NCBI GenBank assembly: GCA_964035545.1
Contig: OZ037769.1
Location: 12,514,633 to 12,578,632 of the forward strand
Reading direction: 5' to 3'
Origin: Bugula neritina
Taxonomy: Eukaryota; Bryozoa; Gymnolaemata; Cheilostomatida; Bugulidae
DNA: 64,000 nt
Below the pieces are notes generated by a model that had not been told where the DNA came from, searched no databases, and saw only the letters and a program-made list of their open reading frames with translations. Made by a program: the position numbers and the translations under genes. Positions 48,172 through 61,300 of this stretch are shown piece after piece; within the stretch, counting starts at the first letter, position 1, and each line of letters begins with the position of its first letter.

Positions 48172-51100
48172 TAAGATGTAGAAAAGCTTCTTGCAGTGAA
48201 GGAGGAGGAATGGTTCCTTATGAACAAACAAAAAGATCTCAAAAAGCGTTTAAAATTTGAAATACATAATGTATATTTACAATTAATGGACTAAAATGAG
48301 AAAGGTACAGAACTTGGAGGGACAGCCTTTACGCTAGAGCAGTTGGAATTCATGTTGCCGTTAGATTCTAGAATTGACAACATATTTTATTTGAGACAAT
48401 GGAAGGATTGTTATTCTGGCAACAGCAACTTCCTTTGCTGACAGTTTTTGTTTAATCAAAATGATGTCTGTGTAAATATAAGCTAGGCAGGTTGGGGAGT
48501 GTCTCAGACTAATGAACTCAAATCATGCATCAAAATGTGTCAAATCATCTCCAAATCACATTTTAATTTATACAAGAAAAAGAAAATAATAAGGTAGGCA
48601 GCACCTGCAGTCTGAAAATGCCTTATGTCATTTCTGACAGCACAGCTTGAAGTAAGACAAGGCATTTGAACAGTAAAAAATTTTAACAAGAACAAGATAG
48701 CAGCAACAAAGATAACTTGAGAAGACCGTGCATCAATTTATAAGAAACACTCCCTAAACCCAGTGAAATCCATTTAGAATTTCACGTTAGATTTTTTTAC
48801 TAGAAGTGAAAAAAATAGAAACCACTAGACAATTCTCATTATGGCAGCTTAGCAATAAAGTGGCAGCCATTACCCAACAACAATAACATTAGTATAACTT
48901 TTCTCTAATAAAGCACTAGCTTATAATAACAATACTCCTCTAATAGTGGGTACTGGATCAGTTTAAACACATTAGCATTCAAAGGTGCACTTGCTTTCAC
49001 TGAACACGATTGTGCAGCAAGGGCTGAAAGATAACAAACTCTGAACAAAATGAACTAGTCAGGAACTGCACTAATTGGAAAACAAGTTAAACTTTTTATT
49101 TTTAATCCAAGCAAAAGCTCAATTCTTGGCTTATAAAATAATGCTATATAATATTCTGCACTACATGCCAGTACGTAATATTCCGTGCATTTTTAAAACA
49201 GAAGTCCAACTTCCTTTTTATTGACCCTCTTCGTCAACAAAAAACTACTAAAATTTCTTGCAGTTGTCTACATGTCATATAAATTTACAGATAAAAGCTA
49301 CACCCAGCTACACAGTAGTAAAATGTGCAATAACTAAACCGACTGCAAAGGAAATATTTAAAAAAAAAGATGTTTGGTAACGTAATATACTGGGAAAATA
49401 GCTTTTAACATTAGGTATTACATTTGGAAATCCGAAAGTTATACTATAGAAAAACTTTCTAGAACAAAGCATACAACAGCCTGCACCCCTAAGACAGTAG
49501 CCTAAAATCTGTCAACTGACATTTTGAGAAGACTATGAATGAGTGAGACAGACAGTATTGTACTAAGAACTGTGCTAGTGAATAGAGGCATATGAGAACG
49601 TGCTTTTGACACTAATGAGCTATTAAAATGACATTCATTGAAGTTAAATGTAAAACAGCAGTAAGCAGAAATTTCATTGAACTGGTGGGTAGATGTAGAA
49701 TTGATAGCAGGTATTCTAATTACATCTGAGGATACTGGTGTTAGACTGTGATCAAACTCTATAGCTTATACTGTGATCTAACTCTATAGTTTAGACTGTG
49801 ACTTAGCTCCACAGCTTTTAGACTGTGATCTAACTAGATGGTTTGGACTGTGATCTAACTCTATGGTTTATAGTTTATACTGTAATATTTGGTAACCCCC
49901 ATTCTTCATGTGTGAACATCAAATCCGTTTCCATGCAAAGTTTCTAAAATGTAACGGCTGGGTAGGAATTGGGACACCCTGATTTCATCAACATTTATAA
50001 ATTAAAGGAGTCTATAAATAAACAGACTGGGAACTGAAGTATTACATGAAAGTTTTTGCTATGAACTAATATTAAGAAATGTAAATATTAGTAAAGTTTC
50101 AAGAATATGAGACTTGAGATAACTGACAAGGCAGACACTTGAGGAACTACAAATTGTAAGCAGGAATGAATATACAGCTACACCTCCAAATTAACTATAC
50201 AAAATGGGATGGCTAGACTGCCAAGTAATGAAAAGTAATTACAGTTCATGCTATTAAAACTAATAATTTGCATTGCAACTTTGATTTAAGGTTTAGCCAT
50301 TAGCTTAATAGAACCGGTTTACACCCATTATGATTTCATAGTTTAGTAAACCCATATGCCTGTTATTAAAACCAGTTGATGGTTTGGAGGTGGCAATAGC
50401 CAGGCACTATGATAAATATTTATGTATGCAAAGTTGATGGTGAGGTAATTAATTGCGTGGAAATTGACTACACATAATAAATTGCTCTATTTGTACCTTT
50501 AGAATATATCAATATCAGTGTTAGTATTTTGCTATGCTGTGTTTTTGAAGAAATGTAGCTAATCATAACATGTGATTGGGCTGTATATTAAGTTAAAAAT
50601 TTCTTTGAAGTGCAACATTTAGTAAAACCTAAAATAAAATAATAAAATCTGTTGATAGCTTTTGGGCTACTTTAAAACTGTGTCTTGTTTTCTAAAGACA
50701 AATGCATCTATAAAAGTTATATTTAACAAGAAACAGTGTGAATCTTGATTTGGTCCTTACTTGCAAAGACTATTGAAATGAATTAAATATGCAACATTTA
50801 GTCAAATATATTTTAATTATAGTCACAGTGGTGTAGATCATGGTAGTTATGTTCGAATTTCAAAATGTATTATATTTCTATAATTGTATAATATAACCCA
50901 CTTTTCATATTACCTCAACTGGATGAGTATGAATGTTATAGTTAAGGATACTGGCATACTTTTTCAGAGCGTTGCATAGATTTTTAAGGTTAGTAGTTGC
51001 TAGTGGTAAACATTTGTCAACTAGAACTTTCAAGCAACTGGGGAATGTGGACATTTTGCTAAGACAATTTTATTTCAATGTCAACTTAAAATTAAAATTA

Positions 51101-53416
51101 AACTTCCATCATTACATTAAATTTTCTACCAAATCAATTATTATCCTAATGACCCTCTTAAAAACAGGTTCATTATTGGAACTTCAGCATCAGTTACACA
51201 ATCAGCATTATACTTAGCATGAGTGATTAAAATAATTGATGACTGGAAGTAAAAGTTGGCAATATAGTCACAACCATCTATATTTTGGTGACAGTCCTGG
51301 TGAAAGTATTAGTAAGTTTGGTATTGGTAGCTGCAGTTATAGCGAAAACCACTTATAGTCATATAAACAGTTTAATAAATTACTTGTCAATCTAAATTAT
51401 AGGTGGCCATCATCAATTGCAGTAAAGGTAATGAGTAACTACAACTGTGATTAATGAGCGATTTAATTAGTATCATAGGTTAAAACAGTTACTTCACTTA
51501 AACATTGACATTATGATTATCACTGGCTGAGATAAGAACACCACAATGATAATATGAAGGACTATAGCTGAGTTGACAATTTTTAAAAACTGCAGGTTTA
51601 ACTTCATCTTAGTGTTAATTACCAGTTTCAGACCTCAGGGTATTAAAAATTATCACTCTACATACTGCAAGCATTATATTTACTATCACTATGACAGTAT
51701 AAGAAATAACTATAAGTCAGTAACTGTAAGTTATAACAATTATAGTAACAGAACATCAACATGATATTATTATTTGTATAAAGTCCTAGGCAATTTAATC
51801 ATGTTTTAATGAATAAGATTAGAGGTTTAAATTTTATTTAAATATACCTAATTCACTGAAAATTAAAACTATACTTATAGCACTAGTAGGCGTAGCAGTT
51901 GTTTTTGCTATTCACTTATATCGATATTGATATTTAATAAATACAACGCTAAAATAAAAACCTATATAGAGTATGATTATTAATTAAAATTAGGTGTCGT
52001 ATAATAATTTATTATTTATTTATCTTTTTTCAACTTCAAGTTCAAGCGTACTCCGTACGGTTAAATGTACTGTTTAGTTTAAGTTTTACTACCAGTAACT
52101 GTAATTTTTAAACCGTTAGTTACTTTTAGTTTTACATTCTCACAATATGAATTGAATAATAATATGAATACGTTAATATTGTTGAGTAAATAACACTCAC
52201 ACTGTGATTCAGATTTTGATTGAGTTCAACTGTAAGTAAAGTTAAAGACTAAACAGTAAACAGCAAAAATATTATTACCAATTTAAATTGCATTTATAAT
52301 ATTTATTTATATTTATTTATTAACATTATTAAATAATATTAATTGCATTTAACTTTGTAAACTCAAACTGAAACTGTAAACACTAAACAGTATCAGTTTG
52401 AGTTTGACTGTATGAGTATCAGTATCACTATCAGTATATACTATATTATTATTAATATACATGCATTGCCTTACATCGAAATATGTTGTCCACTTTGTAG
52501 AAGCTGCACAAGCTCAAGGTCAACTTTCAATGAGACAAGTTTTACAGACTCGAAACCACGGTTCTTTTCTAAAGATTCAGAATCATAAAGAGATTGCGCC
52601 AGAGGCGAGTTTCAAGTGTGCCAGCAATGTATTTGCACTTTCTTTTCGCTCTTTTTCTCCCCGAATTGACTTAGTTTCTCGTAATTGCGCCAAACCAAAA
52701 AATCTTGGTTTCGTGTGTCTAATTACTGAAAAAATTTGTTTGCTACATTTAATCTCGCAGGCTATTATAATTCACGTTTTGACATAGAATGTGATTAGAC
52801 AATTTTGTACCACAATGATTTTGATTGGACAAAGTTTGCTAACAAAATATAATTATGGGCTAGATTCCTATAAAAGAATTGCGCACGCAATACACGAGTA
52901 CCGGTTTCGTTTTATTCTTGGTCTAGATACATGAGCTGATAACTGCAACAATTATAACCATAATTTATATACATTCGTATATTACAAGCTGAATGTACAA
53001 TTAAAACCAAAAGAAGCTACAAGATATAAAACAAATTGACTAATAGGGCCAGTTCTTCAGGAGGATACAATGCACATTTTCACATATAGCTAAATTTGAA
53101 TAAAATGTATCAGTAATATTTTAAAGTTTGAATTCATGTTGGTTTTTAAACTTCATACTTCATGTTGCTATAGTAACTTATAATTCTGTAGTGACCTGAG
53201 TGTATTTCACTGCACACGTCAAATAAAATGCATAATAAGCTGGGGAAGTAATGTGAAAGTATAAATGATCCTAAATTTGCTATTGGTTAAATGACAAACA
53301 TAGCTGTAATATAACTTTAAAAAAATTATTCTATTTTCAGAAAGCATTTACCACAATATAATAATAGCAAAACTTATATATAATTATATACATAATTATA
53401 TACGTAATTATATACG

Positions 53417-53417
<1 letters not shown>
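48172..53417. other. 5 kb gene desert
   Basis: AT-rich, with only short unconvincing frames. One 108-codon frame at 52461-52787 has no recognisable domain and no splice context. From about 51700 to 52440 the sequence is cryptic simple DNA (AGTATC, AGTTTGAGTTTGAC words). Confidence 0.5.
49740..49882. repeat. ~29-bp tandem repeat, about five units
   Basis: Units of the form AGACTGTGATCTAACTCTAT plus TAGTTT-like tails, with substitutions. Confidence 0.8.

Positions 53418-53494
<77 letters not shown>
53418..53494. repeat. (AT)n microsatellite
   Basis: Pure TA dinucleotides directly bordering the left arm of the inverted repeat at 53496. Confidence 0.97.
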
Positions 53495-53495
<1 letters not shown>

Positions 53496-53499
<4 letters not shown>

Positions 53500-53959
53500 G
53501 TATACGAGAAACATTGTTATTTATTACTTTATTAGGTAAAGTAATTACACTGATATTTCGGGTACCACTGTACCCATCTTCAGAGTAGCAATGAATGAAA
53601 TTCAAAAATTAGTATGCTACGTTAGACGTTATGCATGACACAAAGAATAGAGAGTGGCAGTTACTGTAAATTATTGAAACTTAGGGAGATAATCTTATTT
53701 TATATATTACGCAGGTCAAAAATTATACTGATTTTTTGCATAAAAAATAAATTAGAGTTGACAACAAAAATAGATATCCAATAATTTACAGTAACTGCCA
53801 CTCTCTATTCTTTGTGTCATGCATAACGTCTAACGTAGCATACTAATTTTTGAATTTCATTCATTGCTACTCTGAAGATGGGTACAGTGGTACCCGAAAT
53901 ATCAGTGTAATTACTTTACCTAATAAAGTAATAAATAACAATGTTTCTCGTATACCTAT
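53496..53959. mobile_element. Symmetric 181-bp inverted repeat with Penelope-type, hammerhead-like core
   Basis: Arms 53496-53676 and 53779-53959 are near-perfect inverse copies around a 102-bp spacer. In the right arm (+ strand) CTGAAGA at 53872-53878 is followed by a GGGTAC/GTACCC stem and GAAA at 53896-53899; the left arm has the same on the minus strand (53583-53556). CUGANGA, stem, GAAA is the conserved core of hammerhead ribozymes and is a known feature of Penelope-like element terminal repeats. I could not pair a convincing stem I or III, so activity is unproven. No reverse transcriptase is present. Confidence 0.6.
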
Positions 53960-53993
53960 CTATAATCAAATTACTAGCTCGTAAAGATATATT

Positions 53994-54034
<41 letters not shown>
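53994..54034. repeat. (AT)n microsatellite
   Basis: TA dinucleotides about 35 bp beyond the right arm of the 53496-53959 inverted repeat. Confidence 0.95.
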
Positions 54035-54039
<5 letters not shown>

Positions 54040-54661
54040 GCAGTACAGAACGTCATTATGTATATAGAGTTTGGAAAGAATTACATTACAAATAATGTAA
54101 TACTGACTATATATTGCATTATTATGGAAGTGTAATGTAGAAATTATCTTCTTTAGCAAAAGTAATTAAATGCCATAACATAATATAGTCTCTATTTTGA
54201 TATCATTATCATGTGTTACAGCCCTACATGGCATCGTATTTCAGTTATATATTCAAAAAATATCTCCTTTGCTGTTCAACAAGAGAAAATGCTTGCCATG
54301 TTGCTCAGTATGAAATTAAGGCAAATACATAAATATAGGTAAAAAGTACATGCTCACAGGGAAAGGTTATTGTAGCTGACTAAATTGTTATAGTTGTTGA
54401 AAAACATTCAAATTAGAAGCAGTGCAATGCATGATGTGTAATAGGGCTGTTTTTCTTGTATATTATCAAATTATCAATTGCAACTATGAAATTCTTCTTG
54501 TGATAATATACTTGCTTGCATAACATCACATTATTTGCCCTTCTTTGATTATGTTATTATATATACCAGACATTATTTTTATCTGAAAAGTGCATATATT
54601 CATATAATTGCTGCATAAAGCTACTGGTGATAACATTACTGATTACTCTTTATAACACTTG

Positions 54662-54968
54662 TTGCCCCGCTGGGATTCAAACCTGAGACCTCCAGCGCAC
54701 AAGCAGGCGTGCTACCATTACACCACAGAGGCTATTGGGTAATCACAACGCTACATCTCACCCAGTTTTTAAGAACTCCACTGGCCTCTCTCCTATACTT
54801 TCAATCTTTAGGCTCCCTTGACCTCTCAACTCCCATGGAGTGCTACTACTACTTCACTTCACTAAAGGCCGAAATAGCTTATAAAACTTTTGCCCCTGCT
54901 GGGATTCAAACCTAGGCGAGATAACCGGCTTGCAAGCAGGGGTCACTACCATTAAATCACGGGGCTAT
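54662..54968 (-). mobile_element. tRNA-derived SINE sequences, tandem pair
   Basis: Two tRNA-like heads on the minus strand, 54732-54662 and 54965-54890. Each has an A-box-like run (GTGTAATGGTAGCAC; GATTTAATGGTAGTGACC) and a good B box (AGGTTTGAATCCCAG). Both are flanked on the + strand by CTATTGGGTAA, which suggests two copies of one SINE. Acceptor stems pair poorly, so I do not call functional tRNA genes. Confidence 0.65.
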
Positions 54969-55330
54969 TGGGTAAACTCAACACTGCAGTCCTAGTTTTC
55001 AATTAGTATCAGTTTTTAAATTAAGCTGAGTTTAACTGAATTAAATACAAAAATTAGAGTTGTTTTCAATAGTATGAATGTTGATTGAACAGATAATTTG
55101 AATTGCTCTATAAACAGATTCGAGTTTGGAGTGATTGAGGGAGGTAGTGTGGGGTTTTATGCTTGGAGTTGGGTCCCCCTAACTCGGAGCTGCGCATAAA
55201 CGATTCCAATGATTTGCCCAATGGTATTCATTTTACTGTGCTCGTCGACTACAGCGATTGTGTTTTTTACACTTGTAATGCAATCACATTTGCTGTAGTG
55301 AAAAAGAATAGCAAAGACAGAGCTGGCAGC

Positions 55331-58300
55331 ATGGCAGAAGCCTTTCCTGCTGAAAATGTTTCAAATCCTACAGAATCTCAGCACGCACCTGGCTCGGCTG
55401 AAAATACCACAAGTTCTTTGCCTACTGCAGTTATTGTTTTGGGTATGGCAGGTTCGGGCAAGTCTTCATTGATGCAGGTACTGTGGACACTCGCAGTCAA
55501 ACTCAAAGTCGTTGTCAATCACAATGACAATGGTTGAAATTGACAGTCACAATGTCATACTCATACTGATACTCAATAAAATTATAATTATTTATAGTAA
55601 TTTTATTAAACTCAATAGATTATTAATAAATAATTATTGGATAGTTTTAAAAAATATATAATAAATAATAATAATATATATATATATAATTATATATAAT
55701 TAATTTTTATTCAATGATTCATTCACACTATGACTATGGTTATCATCTCATAGTCATAGTGAATGTGATACTAATACTGATAGTGATAATCTTTATCCTA
55801 ATTATAATTATACTCATAATGACACTGACGGAGAACCATAACTCATAGACGTAAGACTATCAGTATCACTGTCAGTATCACATGTCACAGAAACTGAAAG
55901 AATTGAGCCATACCCATATATGCGCTAAAACTCACAATCTGAATTGCAGATTAGAATTACCTTCTCAGAGTGAGAGTCAGTTTCAGTGACAATCTTCAAT
56001 TGAGCACACTGATAATCGTAATGATGATGACTATCAAGTATCAATCATCAATGGGATTAACTTAGGCTTAGGCTGATGATTATAACTTATAAATTTTAAA
56101 ATTATTTAATTGAATAATTTAAATTGTACTTATAATTATATAGTAATACTAATACTAATACTTCACCTTTTCATCTACCCAATAGTAATACTGATATAAA
56201 TATTATAATTCAAATTATAATAATAAAAAAATTAAATGGTGTAATAGTAGTACCTGTCGATACCTGTCGATGTTATCTTCACACTGGACCTCCCTAGAGG
56301 GAGGAAGGGATGTGCTGCATATAGAAAATAAGTTGTCAGTACTTGGGCAGTAGTCTAAACAATGTTACCATTCTTGTGTAGATTAACTTAATAGGCTAAC
56401 CAGCTTGTCTGTGTGTGATTTACAGTTATGGACTGCTCTGGAAAAGTCATTCAATCAATGCTGATCCTCATATCTCTTATCGTTCTTGGGAGAAAACTAT
56501 AATAATATTCATCCATACTTTATTTTTACTGATCTGGGAAGTCTTGAAACCTCAGATGGAGTCTGTACAATGCTTGCCGTTCGCTGATCCAGAAAATCAT
56601 CATAGGCAACACTCAGAGTTGGATGTTGTTCTTCCTTAGACAATATTTTCAGGAGAAGGTGGATGTGTCGTATTTTTCTCTTTTGATTAAACGGCTCCAA
56701 ACACAGCTTTTTCATTTCTTCGCTGATATCAGTTCTTTGTTGTTAGAGACAAAACGCACAGCATCTGTTTGTACATTCTCCATTATACTTATATGGTTTT
56801 TGCTTGATGGGTCTCAGGCTGCGCTGGCATATTCCAAGTGTGGGAGACAGTGGGCTTTGTAGGCAATAAGGTTTTCTCTCTTGGGGGGGCCCAGTAGTGT
56901 AGTATAATGTTGTTTACAATTGCTGAGTTATTTATATACTTAACAGTAATATGCTATTAATACATATGATGTCGTAGATTTGTGATTCATTCCTATGTTA
57001 TATATATATACCTTACACTTATGATCAACAGCAGTTCTTTCTATGCTGTCAAGCTGTATACTTTATACCTTACAATAATAAACGTCACGATACATTATTC
57101 CAATGGTCTCATCTTAATTATTACCCACGCAAACGTACAACAAACAAGAAACATTACATGGTGTCAGAAGTGTGTGACCTGAAAGAAGAATAATGGCTAC
57201 CAGAGCACCTTCATCATTTGACTTCACTAACCCAAGTGGATGGGGTGAGTGGATACGAAGATATAGCAGATATCACAATGTAACAAAAATGTCAAAAGAA
57301 GCTGACGACTTACAAATAGACAGTCTATTATATACGATGGGAGAAGCAGCCGAGGACATTTTTATACAGCTACCACTCACAAATGATGACAGAAAGAAAT
57401 ATGATAAGGTAAAGGAAGCATTTGACACATATTTCAAACCTAGGACAAACAAGGCACATCACATTGTGCAGTTCAATGGAAGAACTCAGGAACCTAATGA
57501 AAACAATGAGGAGTATATCAGGGCACTATACTCTTTAGCACAACATTGCGAATTTGGCAATGCGGTAAATGATAACATTAAATATAGATTGCTGACAGGG
57601 ATGAAAGACAAGGCTCTGTCAATTGAGCTACAGCAACTGACAGAAGATCAGTTAACGCTAGAAAACGTAACACAACGCATGAGAGCCAAGGAGATAATAC
57701 AGAGAAACCTTGCGAGTGCTGCACCAGAGCAACCAGCAGATGTAGATGCAATAAGGAAAAGAGATTACTCAAACAATTTTCAGCCAAAAAAACATACAAT
57801 GGATATTATTAACAACTGCCATAGCTGCGGATCTAGTCACAGAAGGAGACACTGCTCAGCGTATGGAAAATCCTGTAACAAATGTGGTAAATTTAATCAC
57901 TTTGCTAAGGTATGTAGATCTAAGGCTATAACGAAATCTACAACTAACGCTGTACAAGTACCAGATGCTACTACAGATGTCAATGAGGAACCATGCATGT
58001 TTAATGTAGGATTATGTAGCAATGTTAAGCTTAATGCATGCAATTCGTCAGTTTGGTTTGAAAATTTTGTTTTTGGTAAAACTAAGGTTGCCATGAAAGT
58101 TGATACAGGTGCACAAGTTAATGTTTTGACAAGAGATATTTTTGAAAATCTTGATGTAAGTAGGGAACTTAGAAAAGCTGGTACAAAGCTCACAGGCTAC
58201 ACTGGTCATGTTATTCCAGTAGATGGAGTCGTAGAACTGCCATTCAGTTTTAGGGGTAAAACCTACAAATCTGAGTTCTATGTAACCACTGCTAAAAACA

Positions 58301-61300
58301 CACCTCTTTTGGGCTTGCCCACCATCAAGGAGCTTGGTCTAATAGGAATAGATCAGGTAGAGCAAGTAGATACTGATAGCAGTAAGTTGATAGTTGAAGA
58401 ATTCAAGGATGTTTTTGAGGGGTTTGGAAAATTAGACATAGAACACCACATTACACTAAGACCTGAGGCTAAGCCAGTAGTATGTAATGTTAGACCTGTT
58501 CCCATAAATGTAAAACCAAAGCTAAAAGCAGAGCTTGATAGGCTTGAGAAATTAGAAATTATTCAAAAATGCAATGAGCCTTCAGATTGGGTTTCACCCA
58601 TTGTAGTAGCGGAAAAGCCTAACAACCAAATAAGGCTTTGCTTAGATCCTAGGCTGTTGAACAAAGAGATCATGAGAGAGCACTATAAGTTGCCTACAAC
58701 TACAGAGATATACAGCAGGATAGGCCAGTCAAAATTCTTTAGTACTCTAGATGCTACAAAGGGTTTTCACCAGATACCACTTGATGTAGAAAGTTGTAAA
58801 TTGACAACATTTATTACACCCTATGGGCGTTACAACTACAAACGATTGCCGTTCGGGTTAAATTCAAGTGCTGAGGTTTTTCATAAAACAATGTGTCAAA
58901 AACTAGGTGATATAGAGGGAATTGAAATCTATATTGATGATTTGCTAATCCATGCACCTACTAAAGAGATTCATGACCGAAGGCTTAGGGAAGTTTTGTT
59001 GAGATGCCGTGAGATAAATCTGAAATTAAACCCTGAGAAGTGTGCTATAGGTAGACAAGTAGTTAACTTTCTAGGCCATGAAATTTCAGGTGATGGAATT
59101 TTGCCAAAAAGAAATAGGGCTAAAGCAATTCAGGAAATGCTGACTCCCACATGCAAAAATGATGTTCAACGATTTCTTGGGTTTGTTAATTATATGGGAA
59201 AATTCTGCCCTGATTTGGCAAATGAAACACAACCATTGCGACAGCTGTTGAAAAAGAATACAACTTTTATTTGGGAAAAGGCACACAATAATGCATTTGT
59301 TAAAATTAAGCAACTTGTCTCAAATGCACCACTTTTGAAGCATTTTAATTCTGATGAAGAAATAACACTGCAAGTGGATGCTAGTTCATTTAGCTTGGGG
59401 GCAGTTTTAATGCAAAAAGGCCAACCAGTGGAATTTGCAGCCAAGTCATTAACTGACACTCAGAAGCGCTATGCACAAATAGAAAAGGAATTGTTAGCAG
59501 TGTTGTTTGGCTGTAGGAAGTTTCATTATTATGTCTATGGAGGTAGCAAATTTTTTGTGCAAACTGACCACAAGCCTTTACTAGGCATAGTGGAGAAAAA
59601 CATAGAGGACACAAATCCTAGAATTAGGAGAATGCTGCTTGAGTTAATGTCCTACGATTTCAAATTAGTGTACAAGAAAGGTAATGAAATGTACATAGCT
59701 GATATGCTGAGTAGAGCATCATACCCTGACATAGATACATCTGTAAATGTTGCTGAATTTGATCCTATGAACAAGTTGCCTGAAATGATATTTTGTTCTG
59801 ACCAAGCTAAAGCAGAATACAAACAAGCAGTTTTGAGCGACAGAGAGCTACAGGCACTCAAACTATTGGTAATTAATGGATGGCCGCCATATAGGAAATC
59901 GTGCAGCTTTGTTGGAAGAAAATATTGGCCATGGCGTAATGAAATTGGAATTTGTGATGAATTTCTATTTGTTGGTTCAAAGCTGATAGTACCAATGTCA
60001 AAACAAACAGAAATTTTGCAAAAATTACATAAGTCACATCAAGGCATTGTGAAAACAAAGGCATTGGCAAAAACAGTGGTGTTTTGGCCTGGAATAAACA
60101 ATCAAATTGAGGAAATGATTCAGTCATGCGTGCAATGTAGGGAAAACATTGAGCAGCAATGTAGGCAGCCAATGATGGCTAGTGAGATACCTAAATATCC
60201 TTTTCATACAGTAGCAGCTGACTTGTTTTCTTTGGACGGAAATGATTTCATGTTAATTGTTGATTACTTTAGCAAGTGGTTAATTATTGAGCCATTAAAG
60301 ACGACAACAAGCTCATCAGTGATTCAGTGTTTTGAGAAAACATTTGCTGATTTTGGGGTTGCATGTGTACTTAGAAGTGATAATGGGCCCCAGTTTACTA
60401 GTCAACAATTCAAAATATTTTTGAATGAACAAGGCATTGAGCATTTGACATCTTCACCAGGGTATCCACAAAGTAATGGGTGTGCAGAAAGGTACGTTAG
60501 GACTGCAAAAGCTTTACTAAAAAAATGCAAAGCTGAAGGCAAAACATTTTATGGTGGTTTGAGAAATTTGAGAAACACTCCAATAAGTGATAAAATACCA
60601 TCGCCAGCTGTACTACTACAAGGTAGAGTGCTGCCAGACACTCTTCCTAGAGATTTGAAAACGCTTTTTCCAAATAGCTATGACGAACAGATAATTCAAA
60701 ATGAATTTGAGATTGTCAAATCTACACAGAAATTAAATTATGACAGACATGCTAAATCTGAACTTTCAGTTTTAAAACCTGGTCAGAGAGTTCGTGCAAA
60801 AATTAATGATAAGTGGATTTTGGGAAAAATTCAGAAACAAGACCTGACTGGTCCAAGGTCATACTGGGTAGTAACCGACGAGAATAAATTGTACCGTAGA
60901 ACTAGAGGGGATATAACTTTAACAAATGAGCCTCAACAAATACCTACTCCTGTATTGCCCCCTATGCACAGATCTATCCCTGCCATACCTGGCCCTCCTA
61001 TAGATCAAGCTGATGATTCAAACAGTTCACAATTTGAAAATAGTTCGAATGTAAATCCTCCAGGTGCATATAGAACTCAGAGAGGAAGGTTAGTTAGAAA
61101 ACCAGAGAGATTAGGTTATGACATGTAGAATTAACAATAACATGCCATGGGTAGTAGTTGAGGTTTGCACCAGCACCTAGCAATTAATAGCATGCAGAGT
61201 TTGTATTCATTTATTATGTCATTATAATCGTTAGTGAGAATTAGTTTAGTTGCATGCCAACTTTTCATCATGCTTATACTGTTGTTTTATGCTTTTCTAT

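Noticed and set aside
52461-52787. 108-codon frame
   Set aside because: No recognisable domain, located in AT-rich desert; no promoter or splice context.
54662-54968. Functional tRNA genes
   Set aside because: A and B boxes are present but acceptor and anticodon stems pair poorly; SINE origin is more likely.
55163-55330. 56-codon N-terminal extension of GPN1
   Set aside because: Not part of the family; the ATG at 55331 gives the expected distance to the G1 loop.
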